From Pomphorhynchus laevis (Eukaryota; Acanthocephala; Palaeacanthocephala; Echinorhynchida; Pomphorhynchidae): DNA of 64,000 nucleotides. Shown here piece after piece: positions 1 to 11,438 of this stretch. The notes beneath the pieces were generated by a model. That model searched no databases, was not told the DNA's origin, and saw nothing but the letters and a program-made list of their open reading frames with translations. Positions within the stretch are counted from its first letter, which is position 1. Every line of letters starts with the position of its first letter. Location of the stretch: the NCBI GenBank assembly GCA_012934845.2, contig WNNJ02003298.1:62001-126000 (forward strand), written 5' to 3'. Position numbers and translations under genes: made by a program.

Positions 1-430
1 TAATCCATATTCTAATACAGCGTCTGTTATTTATTACTCAATTCATAAAAATGGGCTTTTATTTTAACTTGATATAAGTTAGATAAAAACTTATAACAAT
101 TATTTATTATTAGATATTATATAATATATATTGTATATTATTATATATAATAATATATATTATTTATTAATAATATCATATAATATTATCTAATTATTAA
201 ATTTTAATTTATTGATTTAGCATTATTATTTATATTTATTTATATTTATTTACTTTTATTTATTTTTATTTTAAGTTGATATAAACTATACAAAATCTTA
301 TATAAAAATTATTTATTATTATCTGTTATAAATTATATAAAATCTTATGCAATTTTTTAGTAATAATTATTTAAAATTATTTATTTTATTATTTATTATT
401 AATAACAATTATTATTTTAATCCGGGTTTA
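1..430. repeat. AT-rich flank with end of a dispersed repeat
   Basis: No gene is seen. The first ~60 bases match the dispersed family found again near 22,930, 32,010, 33,930 and 35,990 (a stretch ending in a ttatttatta-gtcaattcataaaaa type tail). The rest is simple AT-rich sequence built from short tta/ata runs. Confidence 0.5.
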
Positions 431-459
431 TTAATTAATTAAATCCTTTAGCCGCCATG

Positions 460-763
460 AGCGATTGGGATTATAAACAAAAATAGACGACAAAAAAAAT
501 ACGATGAAGTGTCAAGGAATAAAGCGTTCAATTCGCATAGTCATATGTTGCAGGATTCGACAGTCGTGTGCGCGTAACAGTTTAAAGCAAGACTTATTGC
601 AAAATCTACACACACAGCTAGCCTCTCGACCGTGGCAAACAACCCGATTCAAACAAAATTTTCCATGATAACCATGTAAAGAATATCGCATTACAAAGGC
701 TTTTTTAGGATGCACGGTTGCATTCCATAGCTGAGTGCAAGTATGCAGGGGTTGATAAATCAA
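460..763 (-). pseudogene. LINE C-terminal CCHC-like tail, remnant
   Basis: An open stretch of 83 codons on the minus strand (512-763) holds GYHGKFCLNRVV followed by a Cys cluster (CVCRFCNKSC...C). The same layout, GYHSKFCIIRLP then CYCRFCSLSC...C, ends the LINE reading frame at 55.2-56.5 kb. The fragment is therefore the 3' coding end of a related non-LTR retrotransposon, left after 5' truncation. The RT and the upstream part are missing here. The family assignment rests on this internal comparison; no function is expected. Confidence 0.6.
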
Positions 764-765
764 AT

Positions 766-1900
766 CAGCTAACTAAGTCTACGTATTTAATATAATTATA
801 AAATAAACAAAACATAATAATGCAAAATCAAAATTTAATAATTAATTAATAAAATTAATAATTGTTTTTAGATTTTTTATAATTTAAATCAAGTTAAAAT
901 AAAAAATAAAATTTAAAATAAACGTCATTTTTATGAATTGACTAATAAATAACAGGCGTTGTATCAGAATAAGAATTAGAGGTCATCAGGAGGAACTGCT
1001 ATGCTATCAGGTTTCGGCCCCTAACTCCTCTACCCAACATAGCAGCGGGGCCAAATACATGCTAATGATGTATTTCCTCTGATAAAACTATCTAGTATCT
1101 TATTCTAATACAAATTATATTATTTATTATCCATCCATAAAAATTTGCCACTTAAGAGTTTAAATTTATTCTTTATATTATTGTGTTGATTTATATATTT
1201 TACTATTTTCTGTTTGATGTTATTTTTATAGTAACCTAGTTTAAAATATGTATCTATTAAATTATTTAAATGATTTTGAAGAAAGCCAATATCATTGCAT
1301 ATTGTTGCAATTCATAAAATTCCATTATTTAATTTATTATATTTTATATTATATGGCACGCATGAATGATAATGTAAAAATGTTTCATGTAAATTTAAAT
1401 ATGTCATCTTTACAATATAAATTAAAAGTAGTTTTAATTGATGTTAATTTAATGTTCATATCTAGATATACACCTTCTTTATCATTAATATTGGTTTTAT
1501 TAAGAATAAGACTACCTGGATAATTTTTTTCGCTTATATATTTCATCTTTTATATGTTTGTACTTTTGTTGTCCATTTTTAGCTATTGTTTCATTGCTGT
1601 GGTTTTATTTGCTGAGGTCCCTACAAAATAAAATGTTACATGACCAAGAACAAGCAACGAATTTGATTTCAGCAACATCAAATGTAGGAAATCGACAATA
1701 AATACTTGATATATATACTTGATATATACTTTCTTTGTCATTATTATTGGTTTTATTAAGAATACGGCTTTCTGGATAAATTTGTTCACTAATTGAATAA
1801 AAATTGCTAGAATTAAATACACATATATCATCAATATATCGAAGTATATATTTCATATTTGTTTTAAACTGTTTGATCAAATTCATATTCTCCAAAGCTT
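766..1900 (-). pseudogene. Penelope-like reverse transcriptase remnant with 3' tail
   Basis: On the minus strand, 1605-1895 encodes ILRYIDDICVFNSS followed by an IYPES..LNKTNNNDKES block, typical of the catalytic and following region of Penelope-type RTs (RYIDD). A second, overlapping version of the IYP..L.LNKTN block (YPGSLILNKTNINDKEGVYLD, with breaks) lies at 1455-1530 and runs into the thumb-like segment ending in KFLWMDNK near 1130. There are several stops. Downstream in the minus sense comes a non-coding tail containing ggccccgctgctatgttggg (about 1035-1055) and tgatgacctctaat (about 975-990), which recurs throughout the window. The closest relative is the copy at 44.5-45.2 kb. The RT call comes from motif recall; the exact clade is uncertain. 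Confidence 0.6.
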
Positions 1901-2290
1901 AAAAATAAGTCAGCTATAATTTGGCTAATATTACCTCCCATTAGAACACCTTTTACTTGTCTAAATATTGCTTGTCTAAATATTACTTGTCGAAATATTT
2001 TACTTGTCTATGTGGGTCGTCCTTCTGAAGAGAGGTTGTCCTCTCTTCAGAAGTTGTTCGTTCAACTGATTTTGCTCGGGACTTTCATTCGTTAGAGGAC
2101 ATACCAGGCATAAGTTATCGTACGTTTGGACCGAGTCGATAACATGAGCCTGCAGTTTGTTTTTATAAAGTTATATGCTCTGCAGATACATTTCCATACG
2201 CTTTTTAATTCACTTTAATAAAAGTGGTTCTAAATTTAAGGACATTTCCAATTTTTTAGGACTCATATACGTCGCATCAAAGAGCAATGC
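1901..2290. other. Intergenic, one perfect hairpin
   Basis: No coding signal. Bases 2022-2034 (CTTCTGAAGAGAG) and 2041-2053 are exact inverted repeats with a 6-base loop. Confidence 0.6.
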
Positions 2291-3420
2291 CCAAATATAA
2301 CACAGTGATAGTATGCGGACGACGCGAACTTTGTTAGTCCAATAGAGGATCGGGAAATGGCACGGAGTATGCTTAAACAACATAGTCCAAAATATGTTAT
2401 TTTGCGAACCACGCAAAGATAATTTTGCTTATATATCAAGGGAACACAGAAATTATTTAGGGATTAAGAAATATTCGAGTAAAACATTACGATATTGATA
2501 TTCTAGGATCGTCAAATAATACAGAGAATGTCATGGGAAATACCATTGGGAAGCGTATAGAGATATGGTCATTAGTGTTGTACATACTTGTAGAGTTTTG
2601 CAGTATCGATCCTTGTTTCTTTTTCTGTACTTTTTCATTCACTTTAATGAAAACTGTTTCAATTCTTAAGGACAATTGAGTGCAGTATACAGCAATTGCT
2701 TCGACTAAAGAAGGTTGTGGTAGACGAGTTTTTAGCGACGCTTACACAACGAAAATTGAAAAAATACGTGACAACACTACTGATATCTACAATAAAACTA
2801 GATGGAATTGATGTCATGAATCCAACTATCATCTGTAAATTAGAATACACGGCATCTTTAAGAATGCGGGTTTCATACTCTATAGCCAATAAAGTGGTAA
2901 TGTTTCGGCAGTTACAGGATTCCATTGCGAAGCAGATTTTCGATTAAAGGATGGAAGAGTTCAACAATCGGATATATGAAGTCAAATCAAACTTTTTAGA
3001 CGGCTACGGGTGCTTCAGCGTGGCTCAGTACCCTTCCACACATTCGTGAAAGATATCGGCTAACGCGAACGAATTTAGTGACAGTCTAGCGACCAGATAT
3101 GGTTGGGATTCAGAAGGCTTGTCATCGAATTGTTTGTGCAACGCTAGTCCTTCTTTATCACAATTATTGTCGTCTAAGCGTGGGGACTGCAAATGGTCCG
3201 CCATAACGCAATATGGGACGTTGTAGCTGGAGAACTGAGAAACGTAGCCACAACGTAGCAATAGAACCGAATTTGCAGAATATTAGCGAAATTTTGATGT
3301 TCGAAAATCATACGACCACTCGTGAAAGAGAAGCGAGGCTCAATATTGTGTGCAATAAATTATATTGAGATCAATTCGAGCGGACGTATTTTGACGTGGT
3401 CCTATTATATAGCTTTGTCT
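2290..3420 (+). pseudogene. Degenerate RT-family element, catalytic region to C-terminus
   Basis: Across several frames this reads as one decayed protein. YADDANFVSP near 2312 is the RT catalytic motif. A stretch with DGIDVMNPTIICKLEY at 2696-2947 follows, then GASAWLSTLP near 3007, NEFSDSLATRYGW near 3066, C.C and RHNAIWD near 3190-3215, and VAIEPNLQ...REARLNI...RTYFDV near 3253-3400. This order matches a large metazoan family of RT proteins that I recall: catalytic WYADDA, GAS.WL..LP, RYGW, a Cys/His RHN..RD segment and an endonuclease-like C-terminus. Frameshifts and stops are frequent, so the copy is dead. Other fragments of the family lie at 17.4, 40.3, 54.0 and 56.7 kb. Confidence 0.65.
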
Positions 3421-4090
3421 CATCTTCCTCCACATAAGTAGCGTTAGCATTTGAGTATAATAAAAATCGCAAAAGATTGAAATAGGAAGAAAGAATAGTC
3501 GACGTGGAGAGAAGTTCGTTCCCCTTATTTTCTCAGTTTCTGTGATCTTGGTCCATGCACGATACCCGTTCTGAAACAGAAGGCCTGATTACAATAAGTT
3601 AAACAGCAAAATCGAACTTATGCCGAATGCCTATGTATGTTAAAGCGGGTTATTGGCTTTAAACTTGCGATCTTACCTCCCTTTGCATACGATGATTTCG
3701 CACCTGTTCAGAGAATCTCAGATTATCCTCGTTGTCGAGTTGCCAGGTAAATGATATCAGCATACCAACTCATCCTTAAATGAAGGATGAATTCTTTAAC
3801 CAATTATTTTATAATTTTGACCGCAATGGGATTTACTTTTTGAACTTTTTTATTTATAAATTGAAATTTTAAAAAATAAAATAAAAATAGTTATTAATTT
3901 TTTTTTCAATTTTATAATTATATTAAAAACGTTAATCAGTTTGCTGATTTGATTATAGTTAATAAAAGAGTTAAAATAGGCAAAATGATAAAATAGTTCA
4001 TTTAAATATATAATAAACTAATAAACTAAAATATAGTTTAGTAAAACTTTTAAGAATGTATCAATGTGCACGTAGCTAAGCCCTATATAC
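3421..4090. other. Intergenic
   Basis: Single-copy looking sequence, less AT-rich up to about 3,760 and AT-rich after that. I see no gene, motif or repeat. Confidence 0.5.
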
Positions 4091-4303
4091 GTGGTGATAA
4101 TCTTATCTTATATGTATGTAACAATTTTGTTAAGCAGTAAGGTAGAACACAAATACAAATCGATGGATAATACAGTCATCGAAAACAGTAATGTATTTTT
4201 TAAATATATCAAAACGGTAAATAGAAAGTTTCACAAAACGTGCACTTCATTGAACAACCTTATCGTAAGTTACGGTCGTAAACTTCGTGTGATGAATAAA
4301 TAA
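4091..4303 (+). CDS. Possible small ORF, unrecognised
   Basis: A 70-codon frame opens with a hydrophobic segment (VIILSYMYVTILLSS) and continues with a Lys/Asn-rich hydrophilic part ending RKLRVMNK. I recognise no domain. The surrounding 3.4-4.7 kb looks single-copy, unlike most of the window, which is the only reason to list it. It may equally be chance in AT-rich DNA, or an exon fragment. Confidence 0.15.
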   Translation: MVIILSYMYVTILLSSKVEHKYKSMDNTVIENSNVFFKYIKTVNRKFHKTCTSLNNLIVSYGRKLRVMNK

Positions 4304-4761
4304 TAAGACCTCGAATGCCAGTGGCAGCTTTCTTCGTGACAAAGAACATATTTAAATATTTTATACAGCAACTCCATGAAATTAAAAGACATTTGTTAGA
4401 CAAAATCATAAACTGTGTAACTTAGATTTGGTAAAGAGAGCAATAAACTTAAATATAAAATATAATACAACGATAATATTGTTAAATAGTATTCATTTGT
4501 AAAAAATAACTTTGCTGTTAAAAAATAAGGATAGACTATTTTAAAATATTCAAAGAATTGAAAATTGAAAAATTAGTGTAATTTTACAAAAATAGATTTT
4601 GAACATATTAGAATGTTTCAATTAATAAATTAACAAATTAGTACATAAAACTTTAATAAACAATCCAAGTAATTCATTTGAATTCGTATTAAATATAGAT
4701 TTTACATTATTTATTAAAAACTAAATTCATTACAATCGTTTATAATATACACATATGTAGA

Positions 4762-4845
4762 TCTTATTTCTTGCTAATTGTTAATTAGCAAGAAATAAGA
4801 CAAAATTTTGATAGCTTGACACAAATTTTTTGTCAAGCTATCAAA
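4762..4845. repeat. Two adjacent perfect hairpins
   Basis: Bases 4762-4779 pair exactly with 4783-4800 (18 bp, 3-base loop). Bases 4807-4821 pair exactly with 4831-4845 (15 bp, 9-base loop). The two sit 6 bases apart in single-copy sequence. They could be a miniature fold-back element or a small-RNA precursor; the sequence alone does not decide. Confidence 0.7.
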
Positions 4846-5087
4846 CAACATTTTGTTCCTCGTGGAAATGATTTTCAACGTCATGTTTAAATTCACTTAT
4901 TAACGTTATTTTTACATCCGTATTTTTCATTTTATGACAACTAAACGGTAATTTATAGAAAACCGATTAAATAAATATCTAAATTACGGATTCGAAATAT
5001 TCAAAGTATGAAAAATTACAGCATTTATAAAGGAAAACATTGACTTCTTTAATTCCTTATTTTTCTGTCCTTCCTTACATTTCTTAA

Positions 5088-8000
5088 TTGATTGCATTAA
5101 TTACGGAATATAAATATTTCAGCTCAGGTCAATATATGATCAAGAAATATCTTGCTGTTTTATGGTCACTGGCGTTAAAACCATTTAAGGCCGTTGGCGT
5201 TCACTTCAGCTACTGTGAACAGCTATTTATTATTTTTTTAAAGTGTAATGAAATTCAATTGCAAATTGTTGAAGGAAATTTAAATCACAAATTTTACGCA
5301 AATATTAAAATATCATGCATTATCAAAATTATTTTGATCCAAACGCTAATGTCAGACATTCAACTCCATCAATCGATTGCTGCAGATACCGTAATGTATA
5401 TTTTAAATCTTAACTTTATATATAAATTAAATTATTATAAGTATATATTATTGTGTATCTTGCTGTTTAAGGGTCGCTGCTGTCAAAACCATTTAAGGCC
5501 GTTAGCGTTTACTTCAGCTACTGTGCACAATTATAAATTGCTTTACAAATTGTTTCATATTTATATACATTTATAGAATGTATATAATAGATTTATCAAT
5601 AGATTTATGTTTGAAATTTAATTTTAAATTAAGACATTTATGTAATTTAAATTAAAATCAATATTATTTTGCTGAGACCAATTGCATTAACAGATCACTT
5701 CAATGCTACTACAACTCACAGTTAGAGAAAAAATAAAAAACGCATTAAAAAGCGTTTATAATTAATTAAAAAAGGAAAATCTGAATGTAACTATTGACCA
5801 TTTTTAGCTTAGAAAGTATAAAGATATTAAACTTTTAAATGAAATCCATGCCATAATTACAATTTTGCATCATCAAGCTTACGATGACGTGGCATTACAA
5901 GTAATGATGATCACGGAAACACTCTATTTCTATATTTAATATTATTTAATTATAGAATAGCATTAATATTTTAAACCTTATCCGAACTTAAACGATCGAA
6001 TCAATTGAGCAAGCATTTATACAATTACGACATGCTAACTTTCGCATAAAATAGACTCAAAATGACAAACTCAATTTTAAATATCTTAAATTGAACTAAT
6101 GACGTGCTCAATTTTTTATTCCACTTATCAAAGTACACCTTCTTTGAACACACTGTGTTTATTTGTTAATCATCTAATTTTAAAATTCTGATGGAAAACT
6201 TTAGAGCTCTTCGCAATGACAAATGATCGTTACACGCAGTATGCAATCGATTGAAAACGGCACAATCAAAGCATATCGCACCATCGTTCTGATTTATTTC
6301 AAAGGTGCTAATGCGAGAATTTGGCATTGGGAACTAATGAACATAAAAGTCGATGAGATCAAAGTTGTCTAATTATATTTACAGGAAAGTGATATAATGA
6401 TCAGTTAATCCTCAACTATTGATCTTTACTTTACTGAATTAAAGCGTGCTGTTTTGACAAACACCAAAGATTGAACTTGACAAGAACAAGATTGAACTTG
6501 AAATGTATAGAGTGCAAAATGACTGATTTTTCAATTCGTAGTATCAAGTAGGCATTGATCTTCTGATGGATATTCAATCTAAAACTAAGTGTATATTGGT
6601 ATTCTTATTAATAACTTATTTGCATTATTTGCAACACAAAAGATGGTATTGAGCAAGACTAAACGACAATTGATCAATTAAATAATAAACCGAATTCATT
6701 AAAACAATTAGTAACTTACTCTATTAGATAAATGTTATCAAAAAGCTATGACCAGCATGAATTCACACGTAAAGCACTCGGCCTTACCATGTAATTTTAT
6801 TCATGCGATGACTCGTAACGATAAATGCCTTTCCAGCTTGCAGGTAGTCATACATGTGAGCCTTGCAAATCAGTAAACAAGCATTTTCTCACGAATACTT
6901 CATATTCATCAGTAAGCGATAACTTCACAGTATTGCAAAGGATGATCACATGTTTATAAGACGTAATGGTAAATCACTCATTTTTTAGATACGACAGTTA
7001 CCATTCGTTACCTTTTAATCTTTAAAGTTATACCCACGATCAGTAGACCCAACTTGGAGCACCGTACGTGTGAATTTAATCATTTGTTTATTTCAATTTT
7101 TTACCAATCGCTTCGATCAATCAGGATCGTATCGAAGCGTCATTACATTAAATATTATCTATTTATCACTTGTGTTATTATTATAACTTTTCGAATGTCC
7201 TCTATTCACAAAAATATCAATATCTAATAGCAAGATATCTAAAAAATATCTAATTTCATGTGAACATGTTTTCATTCAATTCAATTGAACGATTTCTCGC
7301 TTTTAAGTATATCAATTATTCGTTTACAGTTGACGCCTTTTTCCGTGTTAAATGTAAATTTTAAGACACAAGTGATATATTAACTTTGATTTCTTAACTT
7401 CACGAGTTAAAGTTTTAAAAGCTTTCTTTTCATTCAAAGATATGAAATAAATGTTTAGAAAACATCACGTTTTTAATATGTTCGTTAAAGAAAATTGTTG
7501 AACATTCATTTTACAGTTAATATCAAATACATTTGAAAATATTAGTAAAATAAAATTCTATCTACTCATCTTTCATATGTTTTTAATTATCACATATATT
7601 GGTTTGCGGTCAAACCGATTTAATTGGCTCCGCCTATTTATCATACGTAAATTGATCATTAATAGTGCTATTAAAGTTATCAAATTACAAGATCTCTTAG
7701 ACATCGAGGTCATGCTTATTTAAAATGCAAATATTGTAGACTTCAATTCACTAATTTCAAAACTCAAATCTATCACTTTGTTCACTATATAAACAGATAC
7801 TGTTTCAAAGCAGAACGTTTTGTTTACACGTCCATTTGCTTACAGCCTACAACTATTTAATAAGATTGTTAGGTTTTGAACTAAAACGTATGGCTATTCA
7901 AATATACACATTATATTAATTGTAATATTTTCTATCAAATTAACAGTTAATTTTAATTCTAATAATTCAAAGCCTAATTGTTATCGATTTTACATAATAT

Positions 8001-9240
8001 AATTCGGAATTATAGCATTTAAAGTTATTTTTTAATATTGTCCGTTCTCTATATTTTGATGTGCGTCATTTATATTAATTTTTCTAATGTTCAATTTGTA
8101 CATATTTGCTAGTATAATATGATGCAAATCTGCATCGACAAGTAGATTGCGATTCAACTGTTCTGTCGCTTACCGCTATACTCAATGAGGTGATAACTAG
8201 ATTAGCTTAAATCGTTACAGACTTTAATATAAAAACATCATTTTATTTAATTATTATGGCTAATTAAAATAGATAAAATTGGCCGCTTTCATATTTACTT
8301 CTTTTCCTTTTGGTTTTTTATACTTTGGGAATATTCATTGGGTATAAAGTTGCTCAAATGATAGATATTATTATACGAATTATAGTTCATTACATGATTA
8401 CCGATAATCTTTATTGTCAATTAGTTGTTCATATTCAACTTTTCAATGTGAAATACTCTCTTCAGAAAGCAACTCAATGTAATTGCTTTATCTTTTGAAC
8501 AATTTTAAAAGTATAAAGGGAAATGAAAGTGGGTGGTACTCAAAAACAATAAGTGTATTGGCAATTGTTTCGTATTGTTATGTGAGACGTTGCAGTATGG
8601 CTGATAGCATTCTCATTAGATAAAATGACAAGCTGAGCTCGACAAGTGCTCTTAACATTCACATGATATTTGAAATCATTTGCAGTTTACATTGAATTTG
8701 ATTAATATTTTATTTTATATCTTTTAATATTTTAAATTTTGTTAAAAAATGGAATTAATAGATATGAACATTACTTACAGTGGAATAATGTACTATACAT
8801 TTTAATGATTCCTGTATTAAGTTGTGTTGCGAAAGATATTTCTAAAGTAAAAATATTGAACATTAATAACTTCTTTTAAGTAATATTTATATTTTAAGTT
8901 GTAAAAGTTAGTTTTTTAATTTCCTTAGTTAAAACTTGTTATATTGAACTGCCTTTAACGTATTTAATTTGAGATTACTTTTAATTCGTTTCTCTAATCA
9001 CAAAATGAATGACAATTTGTGCCCTAACGATAAATATCAAAATATTTTGTTAGAAAGTTATCGATAATTGAAAATAATATTGAATATCGTCATTTTAATA
9101 AATACAAAATAAAAAATTTATGGGAAGCTATTAAGTCCATTTATGTGAAGATACGTAAGTTTAGTAACAAGATACTAAATAAGTTTAGTAACAAGATACC
9201 TAAGTTTAGTAAACTGAAAAATTGATTGTTAGGAATATAC
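5088..9240 (+). repeat. Large dispersed repeat, copy 1
   Basis: Non-coding unit of about 4 kb found four times: here, at 23.27-26.82 kb (same strand), 43.17-47.87 kb (opposite) and 61.27-64.0 kb (opposite, cut by the window end). It starts with an internal repeat (aaaaccatttaaggccgtt at about 5180 and 5489). It also has a cgcttcgat/atcgaagcg inverted pair near 7110-7140 and a tatataaac TATA-like site near 7785. The open frames inside are short and not consistently preserved between copies. Copies differ by scattered substitutions and small indels, so the duplications are fairly recent. I see no terminal repeats or transposase. Confidence 0.75.
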
Positions 9241-9359
9241 TATCTATCTGCCTAATATAATCTATTTCATATATTGCCAAACAAGTCTGATTGTTGGTTT
9301 TGAAAATCAATCAAATACAACTTTTTCATCGATATCCCATGTCGCAAAGAAATCTGAAA
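9241..9359. other. Junction, short tandem motif upstream
   Basis: Short unique junction between the large repeat and the old LTR element. A taagtttagtaacaagatac motif is repeated just upstream (about 9155-9210). Confidence 0.4.
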
Positions 9360-10787
9360 ATGTGGTGATCGATAAGGATTTTTCGGCTAAATTCTTTAAG
9401 GGGTATTGGGAGGTGATATGGAATTGGACGGGTTCAGAACCATCGTTGCATAATCGGGTATCGTAATACTCAGTTTGCCAAGACATTGCCCACGAGTTCG
9501 ATAACGAGGTAAATATGTGGATACAAAATGGTTGGTTGAAACCTTACTAGGGCGAAATAAAAGGATATATCCCGCTAATGGCTGTTAGAAATGTTAACAA
9601 GAACAAAGTATGACCGGTATTAAACTTTCGTGAACTAAATCCGTTCGTGTCAAATCATTCAGCTGAAAGTCAAATGTGCTCCAGCACGATAACGGAATGG
9701 CGTCAAGTGGGAAACAATGTGAGTCTACTTGATCTTCGCGCTGCCTACCTTCAAATTCGTGTTCATCCATCCCTGTGGAAATATCAAATCTTCAAGTATA
9801 AAGGTCGAAACTACACCTTAACGAGATTATGTTTAGGTCTAAATGTTGCTCCGAAAATTATGGTTTCTATTCTACGACACGTTCTGGCATTAGATCCGTT
9901 GGCAGCGTGTTAAACGAGCTTTTACACGGACGATATTCCAGTAATGAATGATCACGTTTTGAGTGAGCATGTGAGTAGACATCTTGTTCGGTATGGACTA
10001 GAATGTAAGCATACAGTGCCCTTGGCGGAAGCTGTTGTTTTGGACTGCGGATCTCTCAAGATCTTGACAAGCTAATATGGACTAGATTTAAGGAGATCAT
10101 AGGCGTAGATGCGGATGGAATAACAAAGAGATTGTTGTTTGCTATATGTGGAAGTTTGATTGGGCATTTTCCTGTTGCAAGATGGCTTCGTCCATGCTGC
10201 AGTTATTTGAAACGAATGGTAAACGCGTATCAGTGGGACGAGACTTTAGATAAAAGCATCAAAGTAATGCTTAAAGAGATAGTTGAGAGTTTAAAGAAGT
10301 ATGACCCGGTGAGAGGAAGTAAATAATAGAACAAAACAGGGTACCACTTGGTGCGACGCAAGCTCCCTGGCGATAGTCGTGTGTCTCGAAATAGGCGATA
10401 CTTTAGTCGAGGATGCATCATGGTTAAGAGTTGCCGACGATCCACATCACATAAATTTGGCAGAATTAGATTCAATCGTTAAAGGGCTTTGCGCTAGATT
10501 GGAATTTAAGAGACGTATCGATTATGACAGATTCTAAATGTGTACGTGAATGGGTAAAATCTGCTATCGAACAACGGAAACCGATACATATCTAGGGTAA
10601 TTCGGCAGCGCTGGTAAAAAGGAGATTGGCAATTATACGGTCTTTTGCAAGAAGAGTGTAATCTAAGGCTTAATATCGATTTGGTGACAAGCCCCGAAAA
10701 TAAAGCAGATGCACTTACTAGAGTTCCGGCGAATTGGTTCGAGATTAGAACAAGCTCGAGGCCGCGTTTGTTTTCGGCTCACGTTGC
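9360..10787 (+). pseudogene. Old LTR-type retroelement, RT and RNase H part
   Basis: Mostly one reading sense with stops and frameshifts. VIDKDFSAK near 9366 and IPLMAVRN near 9570 lead to the palm region SLLDLRAAYLQIRVHPSLW (9722-9780), LTRLCLGLNVAPKI near 9818 and YTDD near 9921. It continues with GHFPVARWLRP near 10162, an RNase H-like block (about 10340-10520) and NKADALTRVPANW near 10699. The order RT, RNase H, integrase (the last at 14.7-15.5 kb) is that of a Ty3-like pol known from helminths and arthropods. The element is split at 10,787 by the younger Ty3/gypsy insertion. I found no LTRs for it. Confidence 0.75.
10783..10787. repeat. Target-site duplication, left
   Basis: GTTGC directly before the 5' LTR, repeated at 14721-14725 directly after the 3' LTR. 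A 5-bp duplication fits Ty3/gypsy integration and fixes the element borders. Confidence 0.9.
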
Positions 10788-10885
10788 TGTGGTATCACAT
10801 TTAATTACTTTATCATTTATATTTAACTTTACCTACTATTTGTAGATTCGTGAATAAAAGCCATTTATTCTCTCTGGTTATCACA
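10788..10885 (+). repeat. 5' LTR
   Basis: 98 bp from TGTGGTATCACA to GGTTATCACA. It matches 14623-14720 except for acctactatt here versus acctattatt there. It carries a TATA-like ttatattt near 10818 and an AATAAA at 10853-10858. Very short for an LTR. Confidence 0.93.
10818..10859 (+). promoter_or_regulatory. LTR promoter and predicted transcript start (R)
   Basis: A TATA-like ttatattt lies ~26 bases before attcgtgaat (10846). If transcription starts there, the first 14 bases of the RNA (10846-10859) are the exact complement of 10887-10900 just past the LTR. The start is inferred from spacing and this complementarity only. Confidence 0.5.
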
Positions 10886-10886
10886 A

Positions 10887-10900
10887 TTTTATTCACGAAT
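10887..10900 (+). promoter_or_regulatory. Self-complementary primer-binding site
   Basis: TTTTATTCACGAAT begins one base after the 5' LTR, where a primer-binding site is expected. It is the exact 14-base complement of ATTCGTGAATAAAA in the LTR. I recognise no tRNA 3' end match. This is the arrangement of Tf1-type self-primed elements. Confidence 0.65.
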
Positions 10901-10907
10901 TGTCTTG

Positions 10908-11438
10908 ATGGATACTCTGTTCAAGCCGGATACACTCAAACTAACGACAGACTGTCCTGAAGCAGAACGCGAATGGCGTCACTGGCGATATCGCTTCGAA
11001 ACATTTATCAAACGCATCAAAATGGATTCACAAGATGACAAACTTGATCTCCTGAAAATCTCAATTTCCGCTCAATTATTCGACAAGATTGACGAGTGCC
11101 TGGATTATGATTCAGCAATGGATGTCCTCGACAAAGCATTCATAAAATCTACAAATTCGGTTTACAAACGACACCTACTGTGTTCTGCACGACAAACTCT
11201 CGATGAATCGATATCTAACTATGTGGATCGTCTTGAACCACTTGCGCGACAATGCACCTTCAAAGATGTGAAAGCTAAGGAGCTGCGCGATATTCTTATT
11301 TGCGATTTATATATTACGGGTTTACAATCGAACGAAATTCGTCAACGCATACTCGAGACTAATGACATCGACAAAGAGAAAGCTTATCAAGTCGCTCGAA
11401 CGATTGAAGCAGCTCAAACTCAATCAAACGAATATTGA
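10908..11438 (+). CDS. gag: Gag, matrix/capsid part of Ty3/gypsy element
   Basis: The ATG at 10908 is chosen because the codon before it is a TTG directly after the primer-binding site. About 176 codons are rich in charged helices and include a EREWRHWRYRFETF segment near the start and a retrotransposon-gag-like middle (SISNYVDRLEPLARQC). The frame ends in TGA at 11436. The same frame continues after the stop toward the zinc knuckles, so this stop is probably a disabling mutation and not the native gag end. It packages element RNA in cytoplasmic particles, as in the family. Confidence 0.85.
   Translation: MDTLFKPDTLKLTTDCPEAEREWRHWRYRFETFIKRIKMDSQDDKLDLLKISISAQLFDKIDECLDYDSAMDVLDKAFIKSTNSVYKRHLLCSARQTLDESISNYVDRLEPLARQCTFKDVKAKELRDILICDLYITGLQSNEIRQRILETNDIDKEKAYQVARTIEAAQTQSNEY

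Noticed and set aside
965-1050. CTGATGA-like and GAAAC words in the dispersed tail family
   Set aside because: A 7-bp stretch can pair, but two unpaired bases separate it from GAAA and helices I and III do not form in this or other copies.
5088-5576. 162-codon frame at the start of repeat copy 1
   Set aside because: Not preserved in the other copies; composition is that of the AT-rich repeat.
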